64,000 nucleotides of DNA from Trema orientale (Eukaryota > Streptophyta > Magnoliopsida > Rosales > Cannabaceae): NCBI GenBank assembly GCA_002914845.1, contig JXTC01000038.1, positions 735,420 to 799,419 on the forward strand, written 5' to 3'. Below are positions 20,110-31,185 of the stretch, piece by piece. Position 1 is the stretch's first letter; every line of letters starts with the position of its first letter. The position numbers and the translations under genes are program-made. The notes below the pieces were generated by a model, which ran no database searches, was not told the DNA's origin, and worked only from the letters and a program-made list of their open reading frames with translations.

Positions 20110-21173
20110 TTGATGGAGGTAGATGAATAGAACAATACCTTTAGTACTAAAGAATTGGTAGTTGATGATTGTATCATTTTCTAACTATTTCTCGTATGAA
20201 TATAATGAATTATGTCATTCAGCCGCATAATCAGGAAATTGTCACATGATCTTCGTCGGTCATTAATGGTGCTTGGGTACTGTACACATCCATGTTGAAA
20301 TCGACTATTGTTGTGCAGTAGTTTCTTTCCAATATATATTTCACTTTTATTCAATGAAACCAAACTGAACAAGTATAACTGAACAGGTATGAGAGAAACT
20401 AGAAATACTAGCTATACATGTGACCAAATAAACGAGTACGGTTTCTCTGTTAAATTTTAGTTTTCTAATAGACCTAACCAGTATATACTAAAATTATCAA
20501 TGAAAATGTCGAAGTTAAAAAGCTGATTGGGATTTATTCAAATTATATTATAAATAATCACCGATTTATTAGTTGGACATGAATTTAGAAACCGTATATA
20601 AAATCAGGATGAAAACAGTTTAGCCTCATTTTTAATTTAATCTTAAAAAATACTAAAATTTATGTGTATTTGTGATTTATTCAATTTAAATTTTATATAA
20701 ACCACCACTCAAAAATAGACAATATATTAAAACACAAAACAGATAAAATATAACTCTAGCCCAATTTAACAAGAATTTCCCCGCATTAATTGGGATAGAA
20801 AAGTTGCACGCGATTTGAACTCCCAACTAACACGTACTCGCCTCCTTTAGTACATTTCAAGAAAATCAAAGTAAGAGTACATGAGTTATGAATGAATGTT
20901 ATACGTACCATGATTAATGTTCTTTAACTAAACGAGAAAGTGGGGAAAAATTATAAATGTTAAATATTTTTTGTTAATTTTTGTTAATTTTATTATTGGA
21001 CTCCAAATTATAAACTAAATCTCACTTTTGACCTAAACTTTGAAACATCCTTATTTTAGCAACCCCAATATGGCAAAGTATCTCATTTCATCGCACGTCG
21101 TCATTTTGTTGTCAAAAACAAATCAAAAAGAGCATGTGACACATACATGAGACCTTTTTTTTTTTTTGGGAGG
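20110..21173. other. Intergenic DNA between the two-domain PLA1 promoter and the solo LTR
   Basis: AT-rich, no supported gene. The 63-codon minus ORF at 20181-20372 has no recognisable features. Confidence 0.5.
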
Positions 21174-21178
21174 GGACA

Positions 21179-23342
21179 TGTAAAACCCCAAAATTTTTGT
21201 AAAGGTAAATTGCTCTTTTGACCAAAAATTTTTTTATAAAAAATTAAATTATTATTATTAAAAATTCAAATTTGGATTAAAATGTAAAAATTTTCGAGTC
21301 AGGAGATAAAATGTAAATTTGGAGGACGTAAATGAGAGAAACTTTGAAAAAGTAAGTTAAATGCAATTTTCAAAACTGTGGCCACACGGTCAGCCTTTGA
21401 CACCTGTGCTACATTTTCAGAAGTTACTTTTAAATCCTCAACTTTCCTTTTTTTTTTCCTTCGAAGTCCTCTCTCTCTCTCTCTCTCCCTCTCTCTCTCA
21501 AATTTTAGGGGAAAAAAAAAAACGAAGCTCTCTGCCATCCAACACCACTGTCGCACTGCCAGCCTCCTGCCCAGATGCACTAGCCCGCATCATTTGTCAG
21601 AGGAAGAAGAAAAGATCCCAACTAATCTTACTGCTAGTAGGCTATAAAAATAATACCATATTAAAGAGGAGATTGAGACGAGAATAAATATGATTTTGTG
21701 GTGTTGAAACGGTATCCAGAAATGTGTTAATTATTGAATTGAAAAGGAGGACATTTTTCTAAATATTTCAAAAAGTGATATTTTTGTAATTTTTAGATTA
21801 GAGTTAAGGCTCGGACCTCAAAACGAAGTTCCGACCTCAAAATTTGGATTCAGTGAAGTCGAGAGACGAATTTTGATACAAAATATCACTATGTTTCGAA
21901 GTGACACGAATTTTGAGACACGATGCCTAGAATTTGCCTCGTTTTGCGTGCCAAGAGCTGGGGTCTCATCCCGGAACCCAAATTTAATAAATGATATATC
22001 TAACCAAGCTATTTTGGGTACTAGAAATTCAGTAGTAAAGTCCGTTTTGTGAATTAAAGCTCCGTTTGAAAATCGAATTTTTAAACTAAGCGATCGAAAG
22101 TTCAAAAACGAGTTCCAACCCTTCGAACGACTGCCGAACGACGTCAAACGTTCTCCATAGCACCGTAGTACTGCCTAGACACTCGATTGAGGTAGGGATT
22201 CGATTATTCAATTCTAAAATTAGTTTAGTTTATAAATTTACATATTTTCAATAAATATGGAATCTCATGAAATAATTTGTAAAAAGTGTGTTTATATCTG
22301 TTTTTGACCTGATTTGAGATATAAACTGTTTGGAAAGCACGTCACACCGGTTGGTGTGTCATATATACTATTTTGAACTGTTTTCTGCGGAAAAATAAAT
22401 TTCTGGGTTTGATCAAAAATGACCGTTGTGCTGCCAAAATTTTTAGAAAATCCAAAATGATTTGAGAACTCAGTTTTGAAAACTAAATGTTATTTGATTA
22501 AGGAATATTGTATGGTTACTTTGTGATTTTGTGAAAATGGTGCATATCCTTAATTCTGTCATTCGGATAGCATTTGTATGCATCCATACACTTAAGCGGC
22601 CGTCAGACTTACAGTACCCTACGTTGAGTGCTCGGACTTACGGTCACCTCTATAGATAGCTTGGAGTTGCTGCTGACCCCTTAGGATACCTCAGATATTA
22701 CGATTACATACATAGTTATATGTTGGCTTGAATAGATATGTACTGGTTTTGATAGACATTTCACGATGGTTTAGAATTTTTGAACTATTGGACTACGTTT
22801 TTCACTTGGATTTTGTGAATCGTTTTGATTAGACTACTAACCATGCAGGACTTTCAACGTGAGTATATTTCTTTTATATAAAAATATGTAATCGATCCTC
22901 TATAAATAGCTCACCCCTTTCTTCCCCTCAAATGGCACTCAATGTGACTTCGACCGGGAGATCTAAATCGAAGCATTGCAGACTTAATAGTTTGTGTATA
23001 TTTTTGGTAAATTCTTACAAGACTTGTGAAATATAGACTTGAGTAGGAATTTAGATTTAATTATAACTGAATAAGCTTATTTGAGGGACTTGGACATGAT
23101 TCGAATAACCTATGTCTATGTTTATATGTGAGATGATTGCTCAATGTATGACTATTGAATATTAGTTTTAATCACTGTCTATATTTATTGAGTGATGCAT
23201 GACTGTGGGGTTTTATTTCAATTAAATATTTTATCGATGCCAATTTGAAAATTTAAAGTTTTGAATTATTTTTAAAATACTTTCCAGTATTTCTATTATG
23301 AAATACCCATTTTACCACTGATCCTGGCCTCGGGTCGTGACA
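21179..23342 (+). repeat. Solo LTR of the gypsy family (2164 bp) with exact target duplication
   Basis: Begins TGTAAAACCCC, ends GGGTCGTGACA, and is bounded by an exact 5-base duplication GGACA (21174-21178 and 23343-23347). There is no internal region, so it is a solo LTR left by LTR-LTR recombination. Orientation is plus because the related minus-strand element at 12287 has its primer-binding site next to the GTGACA-type end. A likely LTR promoter TATA (CTATAAATAG) is at 22900-22909. ORFs inside it (21299-21687, 21818-22147) are not genes. A CT tract lies at about 21470-21500. Confidence 0.9.
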
Positions 23343-23347
23343 GGACA

Positions 23348-24440
23348 CACATGAGACTTTGAGCAAGAGCATTTTAGGCATTTTGTAGGAGGTAATGCCT
23401 ACTATCAAATTTTATTTCCTTCAAAGATCCATCATAATTTAGTCTAGAAGAATTTTGAATCTTCTCTAAATTATCACAATAAGGGTGCCTTATTACAATA
23501 AGTTCAAATATTATAATTATGATGCATTAATGTTCTGAATATTAATGCTAGTTTTTCTAGAATTTTTTTGTTTTTTTAATTGTATGTTATCCTTTTTTTT
23601 ATACATGTATATTACCTGGTTAGTAAAATAGTTTATATCTAAACAGAAAATCAAATGTATGTATATACATTTAGCTTGATTTTTTGATAAAGGAAAGAAA
23701 TATTAAGTTTTTTCTCGCTTAAATTGAAAAAAATATGACATATCGTTTTTTTTAAAACTAATAAAAGGAAAAAACTTATTAAATAAAAGAGGAAATTTAA
23801 TTAAAAAACGAAATAACCATAACCTCTTTTTTTAAACCTCCACGTCAGTATCTAATACTATTTTCCGTATGTTTTTAATAGCAAAGGGATGACTGAGAAT
23901 AATGAGTAAAATGAGACATTTTGATTATTTGGTAGCAAAACAGACAAGTTTCTAAAGTGCACGCACTAATAGTATAATTCAGAGCCAATACTTACCCCAT
24001 AAAAAACGTTAATAAATTTTTCCGTACTTTTTCTTCAATTGCCAAACTATGGGAAACAAATAGTAAGAAAGTAAACTTTTTCTAGTCCCAAACATAAGGG
24101 GGAAAAAAAAAAATCTTACTTGGTTTTTGCTCCTCAATTTTTTTAATTTTGTGTTCCACCAAAAGATCGGGACGTTCCAAACAAATTAGCTTTAGTTATC
24201 AAAAGAAAAATTCAGTCCATGAACATTTTGGAGACAAATTTTTTTATTAAAAAGTCTCATTAATCATCTGAGCGATCTTATTTTTCACTGAACAATCATC
24301 AATGCGAAATGAAATATTATTATTTTACGAATAAAAATTTTCATATTGTCGTTTTGGCAAAGGACTCATAAATTAATCCGGTTCGTGGCTGAGAATTTTC
24401 TCTACGCACCGGTTAAACGTCTTTATCGATCTAAAACCCT
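23348..24440. other. AT-rich intergenic DNA
   Basis: No ORF or repeat that I can support. It may include distal upstream sequence of the two-domain PLA1 gene, displaced by the solo LTR insertion. Confidence 0.45.
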
Positions 24441-24660
24441 TTTGTCATTATAGAAATTATTTCGTTCATAAAAGCCTCCCACGCATATGTAGACTATTTT
24501 CCTTTCACATTAAAAGGTGCCTTTTGTATCACATCTGTGAGTCTTACTAAACAACATAATTGACATAATTTATTACAAATTAAAAAACGTCGTCATATAG
24601 GTTCCTTCAAGAAAAATAAATAGATAAAAAGGCCATCAAAATCTTTATTATACAAATTCC
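24441..24660. repeat. Copy of the duplicated non-coding segment found at 8088-8580
   Basis: Shares ordered blocks with 8088-8580 (TTTGTCATTATAGAAATTA, CCTCCCACGC, CCTTTCACATT, GGTTCCTT.AAGAAAAATA, AAAAAGGCCATCAAA). The present copy is single and shorter. Its position upstream of the second PLA1 locus parallels the first copy upstream of the first locus. Confidence 0.65.
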
Positions 24661-25048
24661 TTTAAAACAAAATATTTATAATGTCGAATTACTTTCAGAC
24701 CTATGCGTATTTTTTGATACCATAAGTGGAAAAAAAAAAAACTAAAAAAATGCTCATACTAAATTTTGTAAAACACTTTCATTGTATTCACTTTTATAAA
24801 ATGTTTAAGCTTATATAAAAATAGAAATAAATGTCTTTAAAATATGTAATCACTATAACGATACAATAATTACGCTTCATAATATTAACTAAAATTAATT
24901 TGAAAGTTCCTGAGACACAATATTCACTTTAAGAATACCAAAATCAAAACAAAATTCAAAAAAATCCTACCAATTTTTTTTTGGTTATTTTGGCTTTTGA
25001 TTTTTTAATTAGTTTAAGTTTTGATTAATTAGTTTTACTTATTTTTTA

Positions 25049-25415
25049 GGGATATTTATAAAAAAATACTCTGAAGTTTGAGTGTTCTGCAATTTAAGCC
25101 TTAAAATTTAGACTCTGCAAAATAATACCCTGAGATTAAGAATTTCTGAAAATTAATACCCTGGATAGATTTTTTTGATCAATTTTACGAACGAAAAAAT
25201 AATAATATCCTCCATTAAAATTAGATTAATCCATATTATTCATCTTAATTTTGATGATATTATTGTATTTTATCCGTTAAAATTATTCAAAAAATTTGTC
25301 CAGGATATTAATTTTCGGAAATTCTTAATCTCACGGTATTATTTTGCAGAATTCAAACTTTAGGGTTTAAATTGTAGAACACTCAAAGCTCAAAGTATTT
25401 TTTCGCAGTTCACAC
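25049..25415. mobile_element. 367-bp palindromic MITE with 9-bp target duplication (copy 2)
   Basis: The same element as 3747-4100 in the same orientation, matching over its whole length, including the shared stretch AATAATACCCTGAGATTAAG near 25120. It is flanked by an exact 9-base duplication TATTTTTTA (25040-25048 and 25416-25424). The 62-codon ORF inside it is not a gene. Confidence 0.87.
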
Positions 25416-25424
25416 TATTTTTTA

Positions 25425-26251
25425 TTTGAACTGAGTTTTCTTTTGAGTGTGTGCTTTAAGTCACATTCCAGACTCCTTTTGTTTGAAAACTTGGATAAGG
25501 AATGATAATGCTTGGGATCTCGCCTATTATCCCACTTTCTTAAAACCACTAGATATGATATATAATTTTTATTCATTAATTGGTGACTTAAAACTTACCA
25601 GAAATAGGACTAATAATATTCAATAATTAAGAAAAGGATATCTGATTCATATAAAAGGTAATTAAATTACAACTACCATTAAAAATGTTCAAAAAAGGGA
25701 TAATTAAATTAAAAGAAGGTTAAATGGACAAGTATGAACCTATTAACTGAATTTTTAACTTTTTACAATTTTAAATGAGGTGGCGGGAAGATGTTAATGA
25801 CTAGACACAAAATAAGACAAGAAAAAAAAGAAAGAGATGATACTTTACCCAAATAAAAAATCTGGAATAGGAAACAGAGATTGGATTAATTATACCTATT
25901 CGTAGTGTTTTGTCTCCTAGGATGAGTCGGTGAATCGAAAAAAGGGGAAGGTCCTAAGGTTTGAAATATAATGAGAAAGAAGGGGAACAGATTCTTACTG
26001 GAAACGAAGAAGATGACCATAGAAACCCAGAGACTTTTTGAAATCAACTGGTAAAAGTCCATTCTTCTCTGCAGACTATAATCGTGATGGATGGAGTAAT
26101 GGTGGTTCAACACCTTCTTTCTCTCAAGAATTACAAAAAAAAAAAGAAATTCTCTCTAAAAGGCTTCAAGAAATCAAAGAAGAAAGAAAGTAAAAAAGAG
26201 TTTTGGAAACACTTATTTATAGAAGAGATAGTAGAAAATCGAAAAGTAATT
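25425..26251. other. AT-rich intergenic DNA
   Basis: No gene supported. ORFs at 25886-26113 (minus) and 26084-26290 (plus) are short, low complexity and overlap one another. Confidence 0.45.
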
Positions 26252-26561
26252 GGGCCCGTTTGGTTCGCCTATTTGAATGTATGTATTTGAATGGAAATTG
26301 TAGAATGTGTTATAATTGGAATTGGAGATATTTGAATGGAAAAAAATAGTAGAATGTGTTGTAATTAGAATGGGAGCATTGGAATGGACCATTCAAAAAC
26401 ACCTCTCCCCCTCCATTCTCATTCAAGACACAAAAAAACCATTCCAATGGTTAACTTTTCAGATGGACCATTTGAATGGAAAAACTGAATTGTTAAAACA
26501 AACACACATTCAAATAGATTTTCCATTCCAATAGAATGGAATGGTTGAAACAAACGGGGCC
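26252..26561. mobile_element. 310-bp hAT-like MITE
   Basis: Starts GGGCCCGTTTGGTT and ends AACAAACGGGGCC, with subterminal TTTGAATGGA and TCCATTC blocks on both arms in inverted orientation. The flanks share ATTG, but I could not confirm a full 8-base target duplication. Non-coding. Confidence 0.7.
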
Positions 26562-27771
26562 ATTGATTTTGCCACACAGTTATTATTGCGCTTTTAATTT
26601 GACTGTTCAAATTTTGAAAAGTGACTACACACTTTCCGATACTAACAAGATAATGACAAAATCGAAACAACGCTTCTGAAACTGCTTTGTGTCAGAAACA
26701 AGTTTAAATGACGTTATGATGATCTGATGCACACGGAATTGATAGCTTGAGTAGGTGGCCTAATTCCAGCTGTACGAAGCGACACCTAGAACTAAAGGGG
26801 CAAGTGTGGTGCACAAATTTCATAGTTACTCGAGAGGAAGCGAGCTTATTCGAAGCTCGTCTAGCTCAAGGTGTTCAAGCTGAACTAAGGAACGCCAGCT
26901 TGTTTAGAGCAGATGTCTCTATTCAAAAAACGAGTAAGTCTTCATATCAAGATTCTTTCATTTAAATGGATCGAATTCGAGATATCTGTAAACAGTATCA
27001 GAAAACTAGGATAAAATATCTTTAAAATTATATATTTCCTGATTTTATCTCATTTATTTGAATTAATATCATATATTTGTTACCTTATTTATAAAGATCT
27101 CATCTGCCTATAAATAAGAAAAATTAGGTCAGAACAATGGGTCGGAACTCTCTGGTAATCAAAGAATTTAGAGAAATTAGGTCAGAACAATGGGTCGGAA
27201 CTCTCTGGTAATCAAAGAATTTAGAGAGAATAATATTGACCATAATGGACATAGATTCTTTATTCGAAAGTCTAAACTACATTAAAATTTACTCGTGTTC
27301 TTGTTTTATTCATTTTCCTCAATTATTTCTCTATCATTCACAATTTTATTGTTGAACCAATTTCTAGTATGAATAATAATATTTATTACTATAACTGAAT
27401 TATTTGCTGTTCTTGCTTTATATACTTGGCTTTTCCTAGTCAAATAATTTCAAATGCTAAATCATTAGGCCTTGATTAATTACCTGATTTTTATTTTTGT
27501 ATGATATATTAATCGACATGATTTTTAAATCAAAATTAATCCTGCTAGCTTGATTTATCCCATCACAATTAATGTCACACGGGACGCATACAATTCGAGA
27601 ATCCCATTTTCGTGAGCTTCATATAAGTAATAATTAAGCACATACGAAACATTAAGATAAAATTCAAAGAACAAGAAAAGCAACATTTCGGCGAAAAAGA
27701 AGAAAGACAAGACTGCAGTATAAAAGAAAAAGTTGGGAATTAAATAAAGCAAGTTGATATAAGCAGAATAA
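26562..27771. other. Intergenic DNA with an LTR-like remnant
   Basis: From about 26987 (TGTAAACAGTATC) the text looks like retroelement LTR sequence, with a TATA-like CTATAAATAAG near 27110 followed by a duplicated leader-like unit (27121-27226). I could not find matching ends or coding parts. The 72-codon ORF at 26747-26965 is unrecognised. Confidence 0.35.
27121..27226. repeat. Exact 53-bp tandem duplication
   Basis: The unit 27121-27173 is followed immediately by an identical unit 27174-27226 (each contains AGAACAATGGGTCGGAACTC). Exact identity implies a recent duplication event. Confidence 0.95.
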
Positions 27772-27787
27772 CTTATCTATCGTTATT

Positions 27788-27987
27788 TGATGAAGTAAGT
27801 TAGTTTAAGGGGTAAGAGTATCCATTAATTATCTGGGATTTCGGTCCCAGGTTTGAGTCACACTGAGGATAGGCGTGAAAACTTATTATCCCCAATAGGG
27901 TGGGGTGGGGATTGAGTAGTAGTAGGTATTTTCCTTTAATTTGTAACAAGTGTAGATCATTAGTTAAACCCCACTTAAAAAAAAAAT
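27788..27987 (+). mobile_element. tRNA-derived SINE, copy 1
   Basis: Near the 5' end are an A-box-like TTAGTTTAAGGGG and a B-box-like GGTTTGAGTCA about 40 bases apart, and the element ends in an A-rich tail. It is flanked by a 16-base target duplication, CTTATCTATCGTTATT (27772-27787) and CTTATTCATCGTTATT (27988-28003), with 14 of 16 identical. The length of about 200 bases is right for a plant SINE. A second copy is at 40221-40445. Confidence 0.85.
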
Positions 27988-28003
27988 CTTATTCATCGTT
28001 ATT

Positions 28004-30012
28004 GTTAGTATTAATCTCACACTTCTTGTGTAAGAAAATAATAAAATATAAGTATATGTAATATATAAGATTTCAAATGTTTATGATAAAAAATTTTAAC
28101 AATTAATGCTACCAAAAATTATGATGCTCTAATTTTGAGTAGAATTTCGGCAGCACTTCAAAATAAGTATTCTGCAAAACAAAATATTATTAACAGCTGA
28201 GGCTTGTATACCACATAGAGTCTTTAAAACTGATTCGCTCTCTCCACCAGAATGTTCGAGAATTTTTCAAGCGAAAGAGCAGTTTGTGAAACACTAACAC
28301 CTCCACTCTATAAACTAGATTTTTATGAACTCCAACACACTAAGAGATCTAGCTATGAAATTTCTAAATATTCGAAGAACTATAGCTAGAAAACCGATGA
28401 ACTCAAGAAACTCAAGAACACTATAAACTATAGAGTTTAAGAGAGAATGATGGAGAGAAATCAGATAATAATGCTTCTGATTTTTGTTGGTGTGTCAAAT
28501 GAAGAGGGAAAGCTCTCCTTTTATAGGTTCCAAGTGAGGACTTGTTTGAAAAACTAGAAATATTTTTCATTAATCTCAAAACGTTTTTTAGCTATTAGCC
28601 ATTAACATGGCTATTAAACATGCCAGCCTTAACAAAACGGGCATTAAGCAACATCAAAAACATTTATCTGGGACCGCAACAAAAAGTTCGGTTTACTATA
28701 GTCCAAGTTTCAGCCCTTCATTCGTCTCCGCAGGTGCCGTGCATACGGACCCATGCAAATTTAAGCCCAAGCTCGATGATTTACATATATGGTAGTTATT
28801 TTTACTACCATCATAAAACGTGAACCTATATATGCTACTTATTCTAAGCATTTCCCACCAATGTAGGACTCAAACATTTTTATTTCATTTAACATTTTAA
28901 TGGTGCACTTTTGAGCAATAATTTCTCATTCATCCGTGTAGCATTTTGAGCATATTAATATACAAAATCGATATCCTCACGGATGAGAACAAGAATTCAC
29001 CAAGACCTTTTATCAATAAAATGTGGGTTCTATTCAATTTTTAACTTCAAAATAGTTCATGAAAATAGAATCTATAACACAAATTTAAACTTTATAAAAT
29101 TTATGGGCTTCTAAGCGCAAGACAAGCCCAATATCTTAACACATTCCTTAAACCATTTTCCAACATCTTGTGTATATAAGCAGAACTATTACGTACGTAG
29201 TAGTTATCATTATTTATTATTAGTAGTCTTCGAAAAAAAGAAAATTCAGTGCACAATGTTGATTGATGATATACAATTATTATAGTAATTGATTTCACTT
29301 GACTTTTTCATACATAATAAATTATACGTAAGACTTGTGCTAACATAAAAGTGTCATAGCCACCCAAAGCCTCCTTAACAGTAAAACCCACCTAAATCCC
29401 ACCTCAATAGAATATGAATACGGTAGTTATGAATAAATCAAGGATAGTAACTTATACAGAGGAACGAGGTCATCTCCCAATTTTTCAGACGAAAATAGGA
29501 GTCTGTCCTTTTTTCTTTACTCTTCTTTTCCATAATTGTCCATTTTTTCATAGTTAAATATTTGAATATATATATATATATTTTAATTGGTATATCTATT
29601 TATAGATACCAGTTAACTGTATTAAGTATATTAATTTTTATGCATCATTTTTACACTTATATATAAACTTGGGTATATATCATATATATACCCTGACATA
29701 GCTTCCATTTTATTATAACATATAAAAATAAAAAACGGACATTTAGTAGGTCCAAATTCAGCCATTTGGTTATAAAATCATTTTTCATATTCCACTAATC
29801 AAATAACTCTGCGTCACCTTAAAATAATCTAAATATAGACATTTTGCGGGAAGTTGTTAAAATAGGACTGATCAAAAATGATATTATGGTTTTAGTTGAT
29901 TAGTGAGGTAATGATGGGACCCCAAAAAAAAAAATTAAGGCTAGCATTTTTTTTTTTTTTTTTTGGACAACAGACTAGTGAAGCTGATGTACATTAAAGA
30001 GGGAGTTTCTAG
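28004..30012. other. Intergenic DNA with a possible LTR fragment on the minus strand
   Basis: Between about 28130 and 28990 the minus strand shows LTR-like order: a CCTACATTGGTGGGAA phrase (near 28860), a TATAAAAGG box (near 28520) and a long leader down to TTTTGTTTTGCAG (near 28180). No protein domain accompanies it, so the identity is uncertain. The rest is AT-rich. A poly-T run lies at about 29947-29964. No gene supported. Confidence 0.35.
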
Positions 30013-30151
30013 AGTACGGTATAGGTTTGTGCGATTATCTATACGGTATTAATTTTTTACCACCTGATTTAGATCAAAAGGTGCAAAATGAATATTGTGT
30101 GCTAAAATATGATAGAGCTTGACACGTATAATTGCTCCTCTATACCATACT
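30013..30151. repeat. Small inverted-terminal element (139 bp), MITE-like
   Basis: Left end AGTACGGTATAGG and right end CCTCTATACCATACT are inverted near-copies. Short, non-coding, no target duplication established. Confidence 0.4.
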
Positions 30152-31185
30152 AAAAAAAAGGAACCTTTGCTTTCCTTGTTACAACTAAAATTAGAAAAGG
30201 ATCAAAGCACATATATCTATCGAGTTCTCTCCCCTCTTCGGAATCTTTCAAACTGGTCGAATTGAGAGACATCTAGGCAGCCAAATCGTCCCACCTTCCA
30301 CTGATCCCCATCTTGCCCCAATCCAAATGATCCGCCCGCATCTTCCTCCCCCGAAGAACCGACCCGACACAAAAACTCCCACTCCTTGTTTTCATCCTCG
30401 GCAGCTCGTTCTTCGTCGAGTGCCTCTTCTCCCCCTAGTACAACAATGATGTCGCCCAATGGCTGTACCCACGATGCTTCGCACTCTTTCCTCCTTCTTC
30501 ACTCAATTGAAAAGCATAAATTCTAAGAACATCAACTCAGATCTCTCAAACTTGAAGAAATTCAACATAATTTTCTTGAGTTTTCTTTTCGGGATTTAGA
30601 ACCACAAACAAACCGTTCCTCTAGTGTTATTTTATTTTTTTTTCTTTCGGAATTTTATAATTCAGAATGAAGAAAATCAAAGATCAGATTCGGAAATGAG
30701 TAAGAAAATAAAAATAAATTTCTTCAAACCCAACAATAAACTAATATTTCAATTTCAATTTTGAGTCTTTTATTTTTGTAATTCAAAAGATAAGAAAGAA
30801 AAATACACAATGTTGGATCTTAGAATTCAGTCATGGGAGAAAGATTTGTCGTTGGCAACCCTCTCCGTCAAGAGTTAATTTAGATAATTGAAACATAATG
30901 AGATTCAAGAGAAAAGAAAAATAACAAGAGGAAAGCGCTCTCATTTTTATTTTTATTTGTAATTTCTCTTTTGCGGTGGGAATGTATCAAGTGGAATAGT
31001 ATCCACACTAGTATTACCTTTTATCCAATACCAATACCAATCGTTAAAAGTATGCCCTATTAATATACCCAAAAATAGAACCCGTATCGTAGAAACTCCC
31101 CATTAAAGATACCATATTAATATGTTTAAGTATAATAACATGACTTTCAATCACCACCAATAAGTGAGCCGGAGGGACCCACCAT
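30152..31185. other. Intergenic, 3' flank of the third PLA1 gene
   Basis: A GC-richer patch at 30217-30480 contains an 80-codon minus ORF rich in Glu, Asp and Gly that I do not recognise. It could be a gene relic but nothing confirms it. The remainder is AT-rich, and the part next to 31186 should hold the PLA1 3' UTR. Confidence 0.45.

Noticed and set aside
21299..21687. Overlapping ORFs of 89-108 codons on both strands
   Set aside because: They translate a CT/GA tract and LTR sequence within the gypsy solo LTR.
27788..27860. Possible tRNA gene from the A- and B-box-like words
   Set aside because: No complete cloverleaf; the same words recur at 40221 with a poly-A tail and target duplications, so it is a SINE head.
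30217..30459. 80-codon acidic minus-strand ORF
   Set aside because: Coding-like composition but no recognisable family, no splice partners and no promoter; noted only in the gap entry.
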